A stretch of 64,000 nucleotides of DNA from Selaginella moellendorffii. Its lineage: Eukaryota; Streptophyta; Lycopodiopsida; Selaginellales; Selaginellaceae. A program made the translations under genes and the position numbers. Where the stretch lies: NCBI RefSeq assembly GCF_000143415.4, contig NW_003314369.1, positions 456,638-520,637 on the forward strand, written 5' to 3'. Positions 21,340 through 32,870 of the stretch are shown here, piece after piece (the first letter of the stretch is position 1; every line of letters begins with the position of its first letter). The notes beneath the pieces are model-generated. The model worked only from the letters and a program-made list of their open reading frames with translations. It was not told the origin of the DNA and ran no database searches.

Positions 21340-21930
21340 TCCCTTGAAGACACATGAGAAACTTACGCAAACGTCAAGCATCATTCCAAGAATGATATGT
21401 GGCAATCACCGTGAAGTGATTAAATTAATGGTACACATCATCCCCAAAATTCCCACAAAAGAACTCCGGCCGAACACAAGGATTGGCACTAAGAGTAGGA
21501 GGAATTGTACCATGTGTCATGAATGTCACTATCAACTGAGTTTGGTTGTTCAATTGCAATTGCATATCATTAAACAATTGCACCAATTGCTGCTCTAGAG
21601 TTAAAGGAGAATCTAAACAATGGAAAACCTAAATCTAAACCAAAATTCTGAAAGGAAATGAAAAAAGTTAAATTTAGGCAATGCTAAAGCTAGATTTAAA
21701 CAAAAATTCTAAATCCAAGCATTCCTCAGGGACAATGAAAAGTGCCTTTCATCTCTACCAATGTAAGTGTATGGAATATGGAAAAAAAATATAGAAAATG
21801 TGTATATCAATTAGCCTAAAAACCCTAGTTTATATATAGGAGTGAGTGGTCTGAATTGAAACCAATCCGATAGCTACCAAAATCCCACTATGTTAATATT
21901 AGTATATGGCATTGTAACTATACACATTGG
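21340..21930 (-). mobile_element. Truncated relative of the first gypsy element (LTR plus gag start)
   Basis: 21762-21930 is a third copy of the LTR family at 2319-2494 and 6521-6682. It starts TGTAAGTGTATGG and loses its end just before the GGCCCTCACA block. On the - strand the adjoining sequence is gag-like (LEQQLVQLFNDMQLQLNNQT near 21520-21600). It includes the FIVPEECLDL segment that corresponds to FIVLKECLDL beside the 5' LTR of the 2.3-kb element. Everything beyond gag is missing. Confidence 0.75.
21762..21930 (-). repeat. Third LTR copy of the first gypsy family
   Basis: Shares GGAATATGGAAA, GTGTATATCAATTAGCCTAA and AAAACCCTAGTTTATATAT with the two LTRs flanking the 2.3-6.7 kb element. 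Confidence 0.8.
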
Positions 21931-22044
21931 TAATTTATTCTAAATATTACTAAAATTATTAATTTTGTTTAAAATACTTATTTAAAACTTTAATAGAATA
22001 TTCTTTAGTGTAATAAAATATTCTAAGAATATTCTTGTTGACAA

Positions 22045-22290
22045 AATTACTCCATCACTTTTTAGTGCTGTGGGGAGTAGATTTTGGATAAAGCTCTAGT
22101 CTGTAGTGGTGCTGATTGTGGTTTCTGGTCTTTGTAGGGAGAATTTTGTGTAGCTTGTTGCTGGCTGATGGGTTGTGGGGAGAAGTCTTGATGACCTTTT
22201 GATGAGCTCTTGCCTTCGAGTGACGTCTTTGTAGAAGCTGGCTGTTGGTCCAATGGCAAGTCACATATGGCACAGGAAATTTCCAAGAGA
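22045..22290. repeat. Diverged dispersed repeat, right copy
   Basis: Counterpart of 16310-16560 with the same ordered blocks, beginning CTCCATCACTTTTTAG. On the - strand it has a Pro/Gln-rich frame without recognisable domain. Confidence 0.4.
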
Positions 22291-23792
22291 CTGTAGAATA
22301 AGAAGAAGAGAACAAAATGGTTGGTGCTTCCCCTTCATAGAGAACACTTTGTCAATGAGTAAGATCCAACTTGTTCTATGCAAGATGACAACTTAACATA
22401 TGAATGAGGCTTCATGGGTGGACGAAGGTGTAAAGCCTCCAGATTCATTGAGGCAGCAATCATTTGGACACTTTGTTTGCAAGTGTGTGATCTTGAAGGC
22501 TGTAAAAGATTGAAGACACCACTCAGAAGCTGGAGAAGAAAGTGTTTTTAAAATTGGTCTAAAAGCTGGATATCCATTGGTGCTTAAGATATTGTGTTGT
22601 CAAGTGCAAACTAAGACAACTTTGTCTTTGATTGAGCAAGTTTAAGAGGCTGTAAGGGGTTCTGGAGGAGGCTTGAGATGCCACTAAAGCAAACTGGTTC
22701 TCCATGCAAGACAATTGCAAGATGATGCAAAGGCTTGAGGTGGAAGTGCATAGCATTGCAAGAAAACTTTGAGTTTGGCTGTGTGTTGGAAGGTGGAGAG
22801 CTCTTATTTACTATGAAGGAATGACTCTGAAGTGCTGAACTCGGCTTGAATCACTCTTGGTGATCTAATGAAGTGTTGGTGACTTTGAAAGATGCTGCGA
22901 TCACTTGAAGTAACAACCAGAGCTGCATTTCTAATGGTTGGCATGATGAGGTGGCTAAACTGATCATGCTAGTGCTGAAGGACAACCAACAGAAACTGAA
23001 AATGCTCTCTGTGCATGGAATCATCATCACTTGAAGTTGCCTGGACCACTCCTGTAACATTAAGAGTGTTGTGATCCATGTCCTCAATGTGGCAGCAAGC
23101 TCCTCCAAAAGTTGATCTGTAGTTGCTGAAAGTAATGCAAACTTGCATAAATCTTGGTCCTTAAATAATTATTGCTTTCTGCAAAGTGCTATGTGAGTCT
23201 TCAGCCTCTGAATGCTGAAAAGGTTTTTTTTTCATGAAGGAAGAGCCTACAACAATGCTGTCCAGCATCAGATCCTCAAGAATGTTGATTAATGATTCTG
23301 ATTGAGTGTGTGGACACTTTAAATCTCCAATAGTTTAAAGCCAATTAAAGAGCACTCCATCCTCATCATGCTAAATACTCTTATCCAAGTGAATCACCAT
23401 GAATGAAATGATATCATTCTGAGGTGATGAACTTCTATTGGCTCCACTATTACTTCTGCAATCGCCATGAATGAAATGATATCATTCTTGAGGTGAACTT
23501 CTATTGGCTCCACTATTTAGAGCTTTTGTTGAACATTTTGAAAGAAAGGTGGTTTGTTGGGAAGGCATGGGAATTGATTTAACATCTATGGAGCTAGCTA
23601 GAGAACCTGTCTTTCCAATATCTAGAATGATGTTAAGATAGATACCAAGAAAGAGTAAAATTTAGAAATTTGAAAAAGTTGATTTTGCTTTTATATCAAC
23701 AATTAGCATAACAGCTATAATTCATTTTTATAATAAATAAAAAATGTATTCTGGATAATTATGTTTATGTAAAACAATTAAGAGGAGTGACA
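22291..23792. other. Intergenic sequence, no gene recognised
   Basis: About 1.5 kb with many stops in all frames and no domain I can name. It holds the short tandem duplication at 23397-23516. It may be decayed transposon sequence. The 3' UTR of the transporter gene lies at its right end. Confidence 0.5.
23397..23516 (+). repeat. Tandem duplication of about 70 bp
   Basis: CCATGAATGAAATGATATCA and the following ACTTCTATTGGCTCCACTAT occur twice in succession (starting near 23397 and 23467), with small indels between copies. Confidence 0.8.
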
Positions 23793-26104
23793 CTAATGCT
23801 GAGGGGGAGGGAAGTACTTGTTGAGGTTGAAAGGTAGCTTGTAAAACTCTTCATTGGTGGCACTGTCCTTCCATTTGTGATATTTCCTCCACCAGCCATA
23901 TCCCCGATTCTTCTTATGCGTCTTGAGAGCGTTGTCAAGGATGATGGCAAGAATGAAGCCCACTGTTGCTTGGGAGGAGAAGATTGTGTTGAGCATGTCA
24001 TTGAACTGCATAAATAGCTGTGCTGTTAGCATTTCACATCCAAAAGAATCAGAAGTACAAAAGAACATACCCAGCCTGCTCTCGTATGTACAGGTCCATG
24101 GCCACTGGCAATTGCGAACTGGTAAAAGTACTGAGGAATCGAAAATCCCATGAACAACGTAAAGCCCAGGATAAATAAGTTGCGAAGAATGTTAAGATTT
24201 GTGAACTGGAGGTACGAGAGACCAACAGCAGCTGGCAATGGGAAGACAATTCGTTACAAAGCCATAAGGAAATAGCATCATCTCACCTAAGATGGCGTAG
24301 AGAACAGAGTTAATTGCAGCAACGATGGGCTGAGGTATGGAGGCAACAATCGCACCAAATTTGCCTGCACGTACCACGAGCAGTGAGAAAACCACCCTTG
24401 TGTGTTTGGAGCTCACCAAAGATCGAGAGAACTATCATAAATAACGCTGCAATTTGCACAGTAAGTCTGCTACCAACTCTTGTGAGACCAACAAGCCCAG
24501 CGTTTTCGCTGCAAAAGAATGAAGCACAAAATCATAAGATCGATATGTAGCAGGATCCACTTACACTGAAACAGCAGATCCGGTGATTGTTCCAAACAAG
24601 CCATTCAACATCAACCCGATACCCTGCAAACACGAAAATGCTCGCCAATGTCAACCAGGATAAATTGCTGCTTACTTGCCAGCCGATACTTCTTCCAACA
24701 ATAAATGGCGGTGGAGGAGTCGCATTGGCGAGCCGTGAAACACCATATATCGTGGCTGTTGACTGTTTTTCCAAATCAGCACCGGGAAAGAGAAGATGAA
24801 GTCCTACCTCCAGTTGTGAAACAAACGCTGCTGCAAGGAACGCAAAGGCATCGCCGGCATCAAATGTTGGAGCATCCCACTCCAGTGGATACGGGATTCG
24901 CACCCTGTATGGTGACAATGTGAATAAATCCAAAAGCTCTCAGAGAGCCATACCAAGGCGCTGATTTTACAAAGTGTGCTCGGTCTGTTCGACAGTGATC
25001 CTTTCCAAGTTCCGTTGCATGTCTGTACGCACCGCTTACAGTGAGCAGGTGTGCATAAGCCCAGATGATAACTCCACTCAGAAGCACAGGGAAGCGTTCT
25101 AAGACTGGCAGCTTCTTCTTGGAATTCATTTTCCGCAAAAACTGTCACGATAGCATGCTTTCCAAAATCAGAAACTACATTTGTAAAAGAAACAAAATAA
25201 CCTGTGAGAGAACTATAAGAAGAAGAAGTTCTGGCAGTCCAATTTCAATGCATTTAGCTACCTGGACAAGGAGAAAACAAAGTTCAGGGATAGCGACGTT
25301 CAAATAAAAGACATTTGCCTACCGCAGGAAATCCATACTCAAATAATCCAAGACCAACCAGAGCAATCACTGGAGCAATAGAGAGCGGAGAAATATAGCT
25401 GCCAACAACCAAGGCGAGAGGTCAGAACCCGTGCGAGCGAGCATTAAATGAAAAGGAAACTCACTGGAGCAAAATTCCCCAGAGCCCACTAAAGCCAAGT
25501 ATAATCTGTATGCTCGACGCACAAGTCAATGCCCCTTGAATGGCTCGCATGGTATGGTAGAATCTCTGAAGAACAAGACAAAGACAAAGAATGTTTTCAC
25601 ATGAATGGAAATGCGAAGAACCAGACCTCATGATCATCAAATATAGAGCGATACTTCGGCGAATTCACAATCCTCCAGATTGGAATAACATACGAGAAGG
25701 ATGCATTCATCACAACTGGCAGCCTGGTACCAAAAAAACTCTGGACAAGAGTCATGAGCCCATTGACAAAGAGAAGCGTCTGGATCACTCGAATGAGCTC
25801 CTCCTGTTCCAGAAGAAACAGTGAGATGTCACGGGATTAAAAAAAAAGATCCGTAGAGATTACCGTGTTTCCCCCCATTTCAAAAACAAACATGCTAGGG
25901 ATGAGCACAGTAGTGCCGATCATCACGACATAGTGCTGGAATCCCAAGAGGATCGCCTCAGCTGCCAAAGAGACAGCGGTTATGCTTGATCTAGAATGCG
26001 AAGTGACAGAACATACCGATACTGGGGCTATCGTTGGGGCAGTAATCGATGTCTGGCAGCTGATCTTGCACGGGATGCTGATGATCCTCTTTCGGAGCAG
26101 CCAT
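23793..26104 (-). CDS. Nucleobase-ascorbate transporter (NAT/NCS2 family)
   Basis: Many short exons. The ATG at 26104 opens a hydrophilic leader (MAAPKEDHQHPVQDQLP, DIDYCPNDSP). Membrane segments follow in family order: AEAILLGFQHYVVMIGTTVL, then VIQTLLFVNGLMTLVQSFFG with TRLPVVMNASFSYVIP, then ALVGLGLFEYGFPA, ERFPVLLSGVIIWAYAHLLT, and YPLEWDAPTFDAGDAFAFLA. The NAT signature [QEP]NxGxxxxT[RKG] is present as ENAGLVGLTR near 24475-24510. KFGAIVASIPQPIVAA and a C-terminal NEEFYKLPFNLNKYFPP match plant NAT proteins. It should carry purines, uracil or ascorbate with protons across the plasma membrane; the substrate cannot be told from sequence. All introns seen are short. It lies downstream of, and on the same strand as, ARP5. 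I did not place every splice site. Confidence 0.9.
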
Positions 26105-27075
26105 GCCGCCCCGCTGCCTCTGCCTACCGCGTAATCGCCGATCGAAGCTCACGTTGTCATCCCTGGCAGGAGAAATGTCGAATGGAATGCTCCCGTCGAT
26201 CGATGCAGCGCAACACCAGCATTGCGAGCGAGAGAGATTAAGAGAGAGTGGCGCTGGGCGAACAAGAGCCGATGCCGTGAAAGGGAATGAGAGAGATTAT
26301 CGAGAACCTAGCCAGAGCTTCTTCCTCCCGGGAAAGAAAGAATGAAGAACCCTAGCACTGACAGGCGAGAGAGCGCAGCAGCACAATGCCCAGAGCGTAA
26401 AAAAACGTAAGCTACGGGGATTAAAAAACTTGTTTCTACCGGGGATGAAATTAAAAGCTCCTGGAAGCTAACAATTCCCACTTTTAACGTCACCGTTTTA
26501 AACCCTGGCAGACCGTTTAGGGCTTTATGTGGGCCGTACGATTGACTTTAAGCAGCCAGGTGTCACGTATTCCGCTCGTTCCCGCCAAACGTTAATCCGA
26601 ATATACCGCACTTGATTAATAGCTTAACAGTAATGGGGATTTTGTGGACTCTGGCAGTGACGCTCTGAACAAACGATCCTTGAAAGATTTTAAACAACTC
26701 CAAGAACAACGAAAGCGAGTCTTAATAGAAAATTCCTTTCATGTACCTTTGCCCAATGCGTCCATATCTCTTTGGAAATCCCTGCCATGAGCTATGAGCA
26801 TCATCGCTATAGGAAAGGAGTATAGAAAAGAGTCTTCTCCAGTCAGTCAGTCGCGCCTGCGAAGCAGTCAAGAATCTCTTCGTAAAGTGAGCAATCGAAA
26901 TCACCTTAGTCTGATCTGATACCGAGGAAAACTCTTTGTTTTCTTGTCTACAAGCCCACGCCAGTTTCGCAGAGAACATTTGTCCGGATTGAGCATGTCA
27001 CCCCTGTCCCAGAAAAAGAACAAGCTTGTCTGAGCAACTGTAAGAAGGAAATGAGTAAACTAGAGTCTCGTACCA
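26105..27075. other. Intergenic: NAT promoter and ARP5 3' region
   Basis: A frame at 26722-26979 on the - strand has no recognisable domain and most likely belongs to the 3' UTR of ARP5. The half nearer 26105 would hold the promoter and leader of the transporter gene. I see no RNA gene or repeat. Confidence 0.5.
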
Positions 27076-29846
27076 TCAGTGGAGGCAGTACTCCAGCTTG
27101 TATCTGCGAAGCCAGTCTTGTCCTTTCTCTTCATAGTCACTCCTCGTGAACGCAAACTTTGAGAATAAGCTGGAGCTCGCGTACGCGGACGCGCCATGCC
27201 AAGCGTCTAGCGACGGGTCTGCTGCTCGCACCACTCTGATAACCGAGCCCAGCGGTCGATCCCTTCGAGCTTCCGAGAACATCCTCTTGTCGAATCCATC
27301 GAACTCGCAGTTTCCACCTGTGAGTAGAATTGTCCCGTCCATGACTCGGCTGACGAGTTCCTCTGGCAGCCTCCTCATGGCGATGGATGTCATTTCTCCC
27401 ACTCCTGCTTGATCTACACCGACCATCGACGGCTGGAAGACTATCTCCGCGCATCTGAATCGTTCCACACCAAGTCCTATTCGGTAGTCCTTCTCGGTAA
27501 GAGGCCGTTGTATTACAAACTCTGGCACTATTTCTTGCGACCCTGGTGGCGGCACTGAAATATATGAAGGATCAAGTTCCTGAAAGTAAAGGAGTTAGAA
27601 AGGGAAACAAAAGTCGTGACAGTGTTGTACCTTGAGTCTCGAGGCTAGCCGACTGAGTTCCGCTTCGTCTTCGTCTATATCTTCTTCTTCGTCGTAGTCT
27701 CTGTCCATTTGCTTGTACATTTGCCAATCCTCGTCATTCATGCCAAACGTATCTTCGTCCTTTCCCCGATCAAAGGCTGCTTGCGTTAAGAGTTTCATTC
27801 GTTCTCTCTGCACGGCGGTCAGCCTTTCACTTCGACCGCCAGTAGCTGCAGTTGTAGTACCATGGCCGTTGTTTGTGCCAACCTTCTGCCGTTTTCGTTG
27901 GTCTACCCTGGCTGAAACTTCGCAATGCCTGGCCTTCAGCTCCTCCAGATACTTCTCCGGGTTTTCCCTGTGACGAGAACGAGATGTAAGTATTTACAAA
28001 CAAAAAGATGTCAGAGACGCACAAGCGACGCTCTTCTTCCATCTGTTGCTCGCGCTCTCTCTGCAGGCACTCCTCTTGACGTCTTTGCTTTGCTCGAATG
28101 CGTCCCTCAGCTGTTGTTTTCAGAAACCTTTGCTTTCTTTTTTCCTTCAACTGCCGAGAACGCAAAAGTTAGACAGCTGACAAAAAGGAAACTTGATTTT
28201 TAGGCACCTGCTCCTCGGATAAAAGGTTATCTGCAATTTCGAGCAGAGGGTACTTCTCTGACAATGGAATGTCGTCACTGTCTTTCTCCGCCTCAATGCT
28301 TTCACCCTTAGCTTTCCGTAAAGCCGAGACTGCCTTGTTTAACGAAATCTGTACTTCTTGCTTCGACGTAAATCCTGCTTCCGCCAGCAAAGAGTCCTCT
28401 TGCCCGTTCTCCAATCCGTCCAGATCTTGAAGAAGGTTCTTCAAGTATTCCACCTCGTTTTCTAAATCGGCAAGCTTTGAGGATCGTTTTGCTGCTGCCA
28501 TTTCTCGAAGCCGCTGGCCCTGTTTTTCTCTTAAAGCTGCTTTTCTGGCCAGTTGATCCTCCGTAGGCTGCTCTTTTTCAGGTGGCGGTACCCATGGCAG
28601 CTGCCACCATCTCGTTTTCTCTAATGCTTCGGGAGATTCTAACTGATTAAATAAACTGTTATGACATTGAGACACCGAACTGCTTACCTGAAATAGTTTT
28701 AGCTCTTCAGCATAGTCGACTGCAATGTAGCCATGCTCTTTTTTCAGGGCCTCAACTTTGTCCCATACAATATGATTTCTGCAAATCCACAAATGGCAGT
28801 TATATTTTAATGCAATCGCTACCACCCTTACGTATGATACGGATATTCAAGGCACAGGAGGCGCTTCAAATAATCGGTGACGTGAAACCCACCAACCGCG
28901 GTTCTGCAGCATGCTTCCATAACAGGCTCCCCGTTGGATATCTGGAAAAGAAAAAGAGATTAGAGCTTAGAGAAAGGACAAAGAATTACAGAGAAGCCAT
29001 CAGCATACCGGTATAACATGAGTTGTAGTGTAGCCCGAGCAAACAAGTATACCGTCAGAGTCGCAGTTTCCAATCTTTCTGTTGTGTGAATAGCTGAAGA
29101 CTCCATCCATACCGAATGCTGTCATTTACACACGAAGGAAACGATGTAAGTTATATCGTTGCATAGCATATAGTAGCATGGGAAAGACCAAAAGATTCAC
29201 CTTACCCAAGGAAGGAACTCCATAGGTCTCAAAAAGAAGCTCAGCCATTTTGCTCCGCGACTGAAGCGGATTGCAAGGACATTCGGTTAACAAGACCGGA
29301 TGTTCCACCTTCAAAGGCAGCACCGGATAAGTACCGCGTAGTAGCCACTTTTCGAAGGAAACAAACCTCTGGTCCCCGAATTCCCATTCTATCAAATGCG
29401 TAGTCTAGTATCTGCAACAAGTTATTGTCATTGTAGATCCTTTTCAAAGGAAGGAAAGAGAAGAGACTTACACATTCCATAGTCTCGAACTGGAACACCA
29501 CATTTCCATCGAATGCAGAGCGGGCAGCCGATCGAGTGAAATCATAAACCTTCGCAATCCCCGAATCATAATCCCCGATGAGATTCACAGTCTCACCTGG
29601 AAAAAATACGCCAATGCAAACACGCTCTTCCACAAAGAAATGCTTACCAGAGGACCGATGCTTGGGACGATTGAGAACGCTCTTGAACTCAATGCGCGGC
29701 TCCGCATCGCCGGCCCACCTAAGACCACACTTGCAATCGGCAATAAAACTCGGTACGATGAGGCCATACCCCGCTCGGCAGCTGAAGGATCCATTATCGA
29801 TGACGATCGGCGCAACCCTGGGCGGTGCGCTCTCTCGCCGACTCAT
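27076..29846 (-). CDS. ARP5: Actin-related protein 5 (INO80 complex subunit)
   Basis: The ATG at 29846 opens with [14 protein letters not shown], the first phosphate-binding loop of actin-like proteins. [18 protein letters not shown] follows. The C-terminal exon 27076-27555 carries [20 protein letters not shown] and [17 protein letters not shown], the second nucleotide loop and the actin C-terminal fold, ending in [10 protein letters not shown] and TGA. Between them lies the long charged insertion typical of ARP5. It consists of Lys/Arg/Glu helices with [18 protein letters not shown] at about 28215-28280 and an acidic block [18 protein letters not shown] near 27650-27710. ARP5 works in the nucleus in the INO80 chromatin remodeller with Ies6. 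The gene has about ten short introns; I placed the two ends with confidence and the inner sites only roughly. Confidence 0.9.
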
Positions 29847-29924
29847 CGGCTCACAAGAACCCTAAATATTGGTAGAATATCCTTCACCCTACCTTTAACT
29901 ACGTTAAAAAAATGTTAGGATCCT

Positions 29925-30015
29925 TTTAGGAGGGGAGCATGGGAATCGAACCCGGCAGCTTGCACTCGGGAATGATAAAATATATTTTATCACCATGTCG
30001 TTGGATAAGCCAAAA
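29925..30015 (-). repeat. tRNA-like fragment or SINE scrap
   Basis: On the - strand GGGTTCGATTCCC forms a classical Pol III B box (T arm) and is followed by ATGCTCCCC. No matching acceptor strand or normal anticodon arm is present upstream, so it is not a working tRNA. It may be a tRNA-derived repeat in the gap between ARP5 and the Bet v 1 gene. Confidence 0.3.
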
Positions 30016-30040
30016 CGAGGCGAATCTAAGCAGCGAATAT

Positions 30041-30607
30041 TTAATTCGCATATGCGTTGGTTGCGAGGAGGTATCCCTCGACGGCCTTCATGGATCCAAG
30101 AACAGCTTCTTTGGCTTGCTCGGGAGCTGGGCTATCGCCAATCGGCTCGTATTCCACGCTCCAGATCGCGGTGGAGCTGCCATCGTCCGCCCCATCGACG
30201 TACTTGGTTGTGGCCACGAATTGGCTGTAGAGCTTGGTGAGATCGCCCTCGATCAGCGAATAGGTCACGGATTTGGCTGCGTCGTCCACAGCCAGCACCT
30301 TCTCGGTCGCCACGGTGGGTTCCTTGGACACGACTGGATCGAAAGAATCAAGCAAAATCAATGGATTCAATCATCAGTTCTCTCGCGCAGGGGATAGATC
30401 AATCAAGAACTGGAGACGATGGAGACTTACGAGGGCCGAATGTGATCTTCCTGATGGTTCCAACGCCGCCATCGCCCTCTACGAGCTCGTAGCTCTTGAT
30501 GAAGTCGGGGACGATCTTGGGCAGGAGATTGTGGACGTCTCTGAGCGTGGCGTACATCCGGCTGGCCGGGACCTTGAGCGGGAGCTCTGCGGAGAGAGTC
30601 TTCACCA
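30041..30607 (-). CDS. Bet v 1 / PR-10 family protein
   Basis: Two exons (complement 30431-30607 and 30041-30334, intron 96 nt) give 156 residues, the normal size for this family. It starts MVKTLSAELPLKVPASRMY. The glycine-rich loop EGDGGVGTIRK stands at about residues 44-54. After the splice, LVSKEPTVATEKVLAVDD leads into the curved sheet. The long C-terminal helix is EQAKEAVLGSMKAVEGYLL. Bet v 1-fold proteins bind small hydrophobic ligands in a cavity; some are defence-induced and some act as enzymes or hormone carriers. The subfamily (PR-10, MLP or enzyme-like) is not decided here. No signal peptide, so cytosolic. It is divergent from the PPR gene at 31005, with a 397-bp gap between start codons. 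Confidence 0.88.
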
Positions 30608-31004
30608 TTTCCACAGATCGAATGCTACTAGATCGATAGATCGATCGCGAAAGGCAGGAGTGATCTAGAATGGGAGCGAGATTGATCGAGGAAAGGAAGA
30701 ATTTGATCGATTGGATTGAAAGCCATGAGCCACTGCTTGGGGTTTTATACTGCCTGGAGGACATGTCGGTGGAAAAGCTGCGAGGAGGATCAGAACAAAA
30801 TCAGTCCTGGCATGGGTGGGACAAAAACTTCACCAGTTCTTGCGACCTCCTTTTCAGGAATTGTAAGGTCAACGTGTTCGTCACCAACCAGCTTTAATGT
30901 TCTTCGCGTGGAAGAAATTGACCCGCGCTGACAAATCTTCCTTCTTCTTTCTTACTTTGATTGATCCAAGCATGGCCGGCACTTAGCTTAGCGAGCGCAT
31001 CTAC

Positions 31005-32711
31005 ATGAGATTCTCGCTAGCTGCGAGCTCAAATCCAGTACAGGAATACGTGAAGCTTCTCAAGTTTGCTGGGCAGGCGAAGAATTTGGCCGAGGGGAAG
31101 AGGATCCACCGCGAAATCGAAACCAGCTCGTTTTCGAGTGACAAGTTCCTGTCCGATCACCTCATCGACATGTATGGAAAGTGCGGCAGCGTTCACGAAG
31201 CGCGAGCCGCGTTTGAACAGAGCAACCAGAGAAACTGGAACTCGTGGAACGTAATAATCTCCGCATTTGCCCAAAACCGGCATTTCCATGATGCGAAGTT
31301 TGCGTTTGAGCGAATGCCAAAGAGGGACGCCATAAGCTGGACGACGATGTTAAAAGCCTACGCAAAAGCTGGCGAGCTTAAGGAAGCTGTAAACTTGTTT
31401 GATAACATGTTAAAAAGAGATGACGTCGCCTGGAACAACATGCTTGCTGCATATGCCCAAGAAGGGAATCTTTGCAAAGCACTTCTTACGTTCGATCTCA
31501 TGCCGCAATGGACTGTTGTGTCGTGGAACACTTTGATCTCGGGGTATCTCGAGCACGGCTGTGCCGACGAAGCGACCAAGCTGTTCGATCAGATGCCAGA
31601 AGAGACTGTGGTTTCCAAGACTGTAAAGTTTCGGGCGAGTGCACAGGCCGGGAACATCCATGCTGCTCGATCGATTTTCGAGTCAATGATGGAGCGAGAC
31701 GTGGTTGCCTGGAACGCGATGATCTCCACCTATGGTGAAAACGGATCTTCGGACGAGGCCAAGAAGCTGTTCGATCGAGCGAGTGAGCGAAACGTTATCT
31801 CTTGGACGTCCCTCGTCACGGCATTCGCTCTGGGTGGCCAGATCGATCGTGCGACTGGAGCGTTCAAGAGGATGCCTGGACATGACTCAGCGTCATGGAA
31901 CTTCCTCATAACCGCGTATGCCCAAACTGGGCAGGACACCGAATCAAAGAGATTGTTCGATGAACTCCCTATGAAGGATGTAATATCGTGGAATTCCTTG
32001 CTCATCGCGTTTGGGTGGCGGAAGTCCAAACACCACCTTCGTGCAGCGTTCGAAAAAATGCCGCAGCGTCACCTTATCTCGTTCAACGTGCTCATCACAG
32101 GATATGCCCAATGCGGGTGTATGCGCGAAGCACAAAACGCCTTCGATTCCATGCCCGTCCACGTTGTGCTAACGTGGAATGCCCTAATGGCGTCATACGC
32201 ACACTGCGGGTTCCTCCAAAAGGCCAAGACCGTCTTCGACGAGATGCCCGTGCGAGACAGCATCTCGTGGAACGCGCTCATGGCCGCATATGCCCGAGCC
32301 GGGCACGGTGACGTGTCGTTCCACGTGTGCAGGCTCATGTACCAGGACGGTGTACGCCCCGTCGACGTCACCTTTACCATCGTCCTCACGGCGTGCAGCC
32401 ACGGTGGCCTCTCCAAGGATGGATTGCAGTATTTCCACTCGATTTGCGCGGACCACAACTTGGTGCCTTCGCTCGACAATTTTTGCTGCATGATCGATCT
32501 GCTTGCGAGGTCTGGGCGGACTGGAGATGCGCTGGAGCTGGTGGAGAGCATGCCGTACCTCCCCAACGAGGTTGCATGGGCGGTGCTGTTGGCAGGGTGC
32601 ATGACACACAAAGATGTACGGCATGGGGAGATTGCTGGGAAGAGGTTTTGTGAGCTTAGCCCTTCCAAAGGTGCACCTTATGTCATGCTAGGCAAGCATT
32701 TGATTTCATAA
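31005..32711 (+). CDS. Pentatricopeptide repeat (PPR) protein, intronless
   Basis: A single open frame of 568 residues with PPR motifs nearly head to tail. The repeated signature is SWNxxIxxYAxxG followed by A..lFd.MP..D, for instance RDAISWTTMLKAYAKAGELK, RDVVAWNAMISTYGENG and RDSISWNALMAAYARAG. Most units are the short S-like kind (31 residues) and only the last part shows longer P/L units (VTFTIVLTACSHGGLSKDG). It ends with a partial E-type region (PNEVAWAVLLAGCM) and no DYW domain. Such proteins bind organelle RNA and help in editing, splicing or stability. An obvious targeting peptide is not visible at the chosen start. The strict Ser-Trp-Asn rhythm makes the DNA itself repetitive. It is convergent with the next PPR gene. 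Confidence 0.92.
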   Translation: MRFSLAASSNPVQEYVKLLKFAGQAKNLAEGKRIHREIETSSFSSDKFLSDHLIDMYGKCGSVHEARAAFEQSNQRNWNSWNVIISAFAQNRHFHDAKFAFERMPKRDAISWTTMLKAYAKAGELKEAVNLFDNMLKRDDVAWNNMLAAYAQEGNLCKALLTFDLMPQWTVVSWNTLISGYLEHGCADEATKLFDQMPEETVVSKTVKFRASAQAGNIHAARSIFESMMERDVVAWNAMISTYGENGSSDEAKKLFDRASERNVISWTSLVTAFALGGQIDRATGAFKRMPGHDSASWNFLITAYAQTGQDTESKRLFDELPMKDVISWNSLLIAFGWRKSKHHLRAAFEKMPQRHLISFNVLITGYAQCGCMREAQNAFDSMPVHVVLTWNALMASYAHCGFLQKAKTVFDEMPVRDSISWNALMAAYARAGHGDVSFHVCRLMYQDGVRPVDVTFTIVLTACSHGGLSKDGLQYFHSICADHNLVPSLDNFCCMIDLLARSGRTGDALELVESMPYLPNEVAWAVLLAGCMTHKDVRHGEIAGKRFCELSPSKGAPYVMLGKHLIS

Positions 32712-32870
32712 GGTAATTATAAACTCTTTAAAACATTCTTAATATTTAATATTTTTCAAAAACTATAGATTATATTTTTAATTGTCACACTATTAATCTG
32801 CTCAGCCATATACTTCCTTTAATCTTCTCATAAAGCAAGAAATGTTTAGTCATGAATGTGTCAATATTAT

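Noticed and set aside
26722-26979. 85-codon - frame downstream of ARP5
   Set aside because: No domain; fits the 3' UTR of ARP5 better than a gene.
29925-30015. Intact tRNA gene on the - strand
   Set aside because: A good B box is present but the acceptor stem partner and a proper anticodon arm are missing.
32069-32668. Long - frames across the PPR gene
   Set aside because: Mirror frames of a repetitive PPR coding region.
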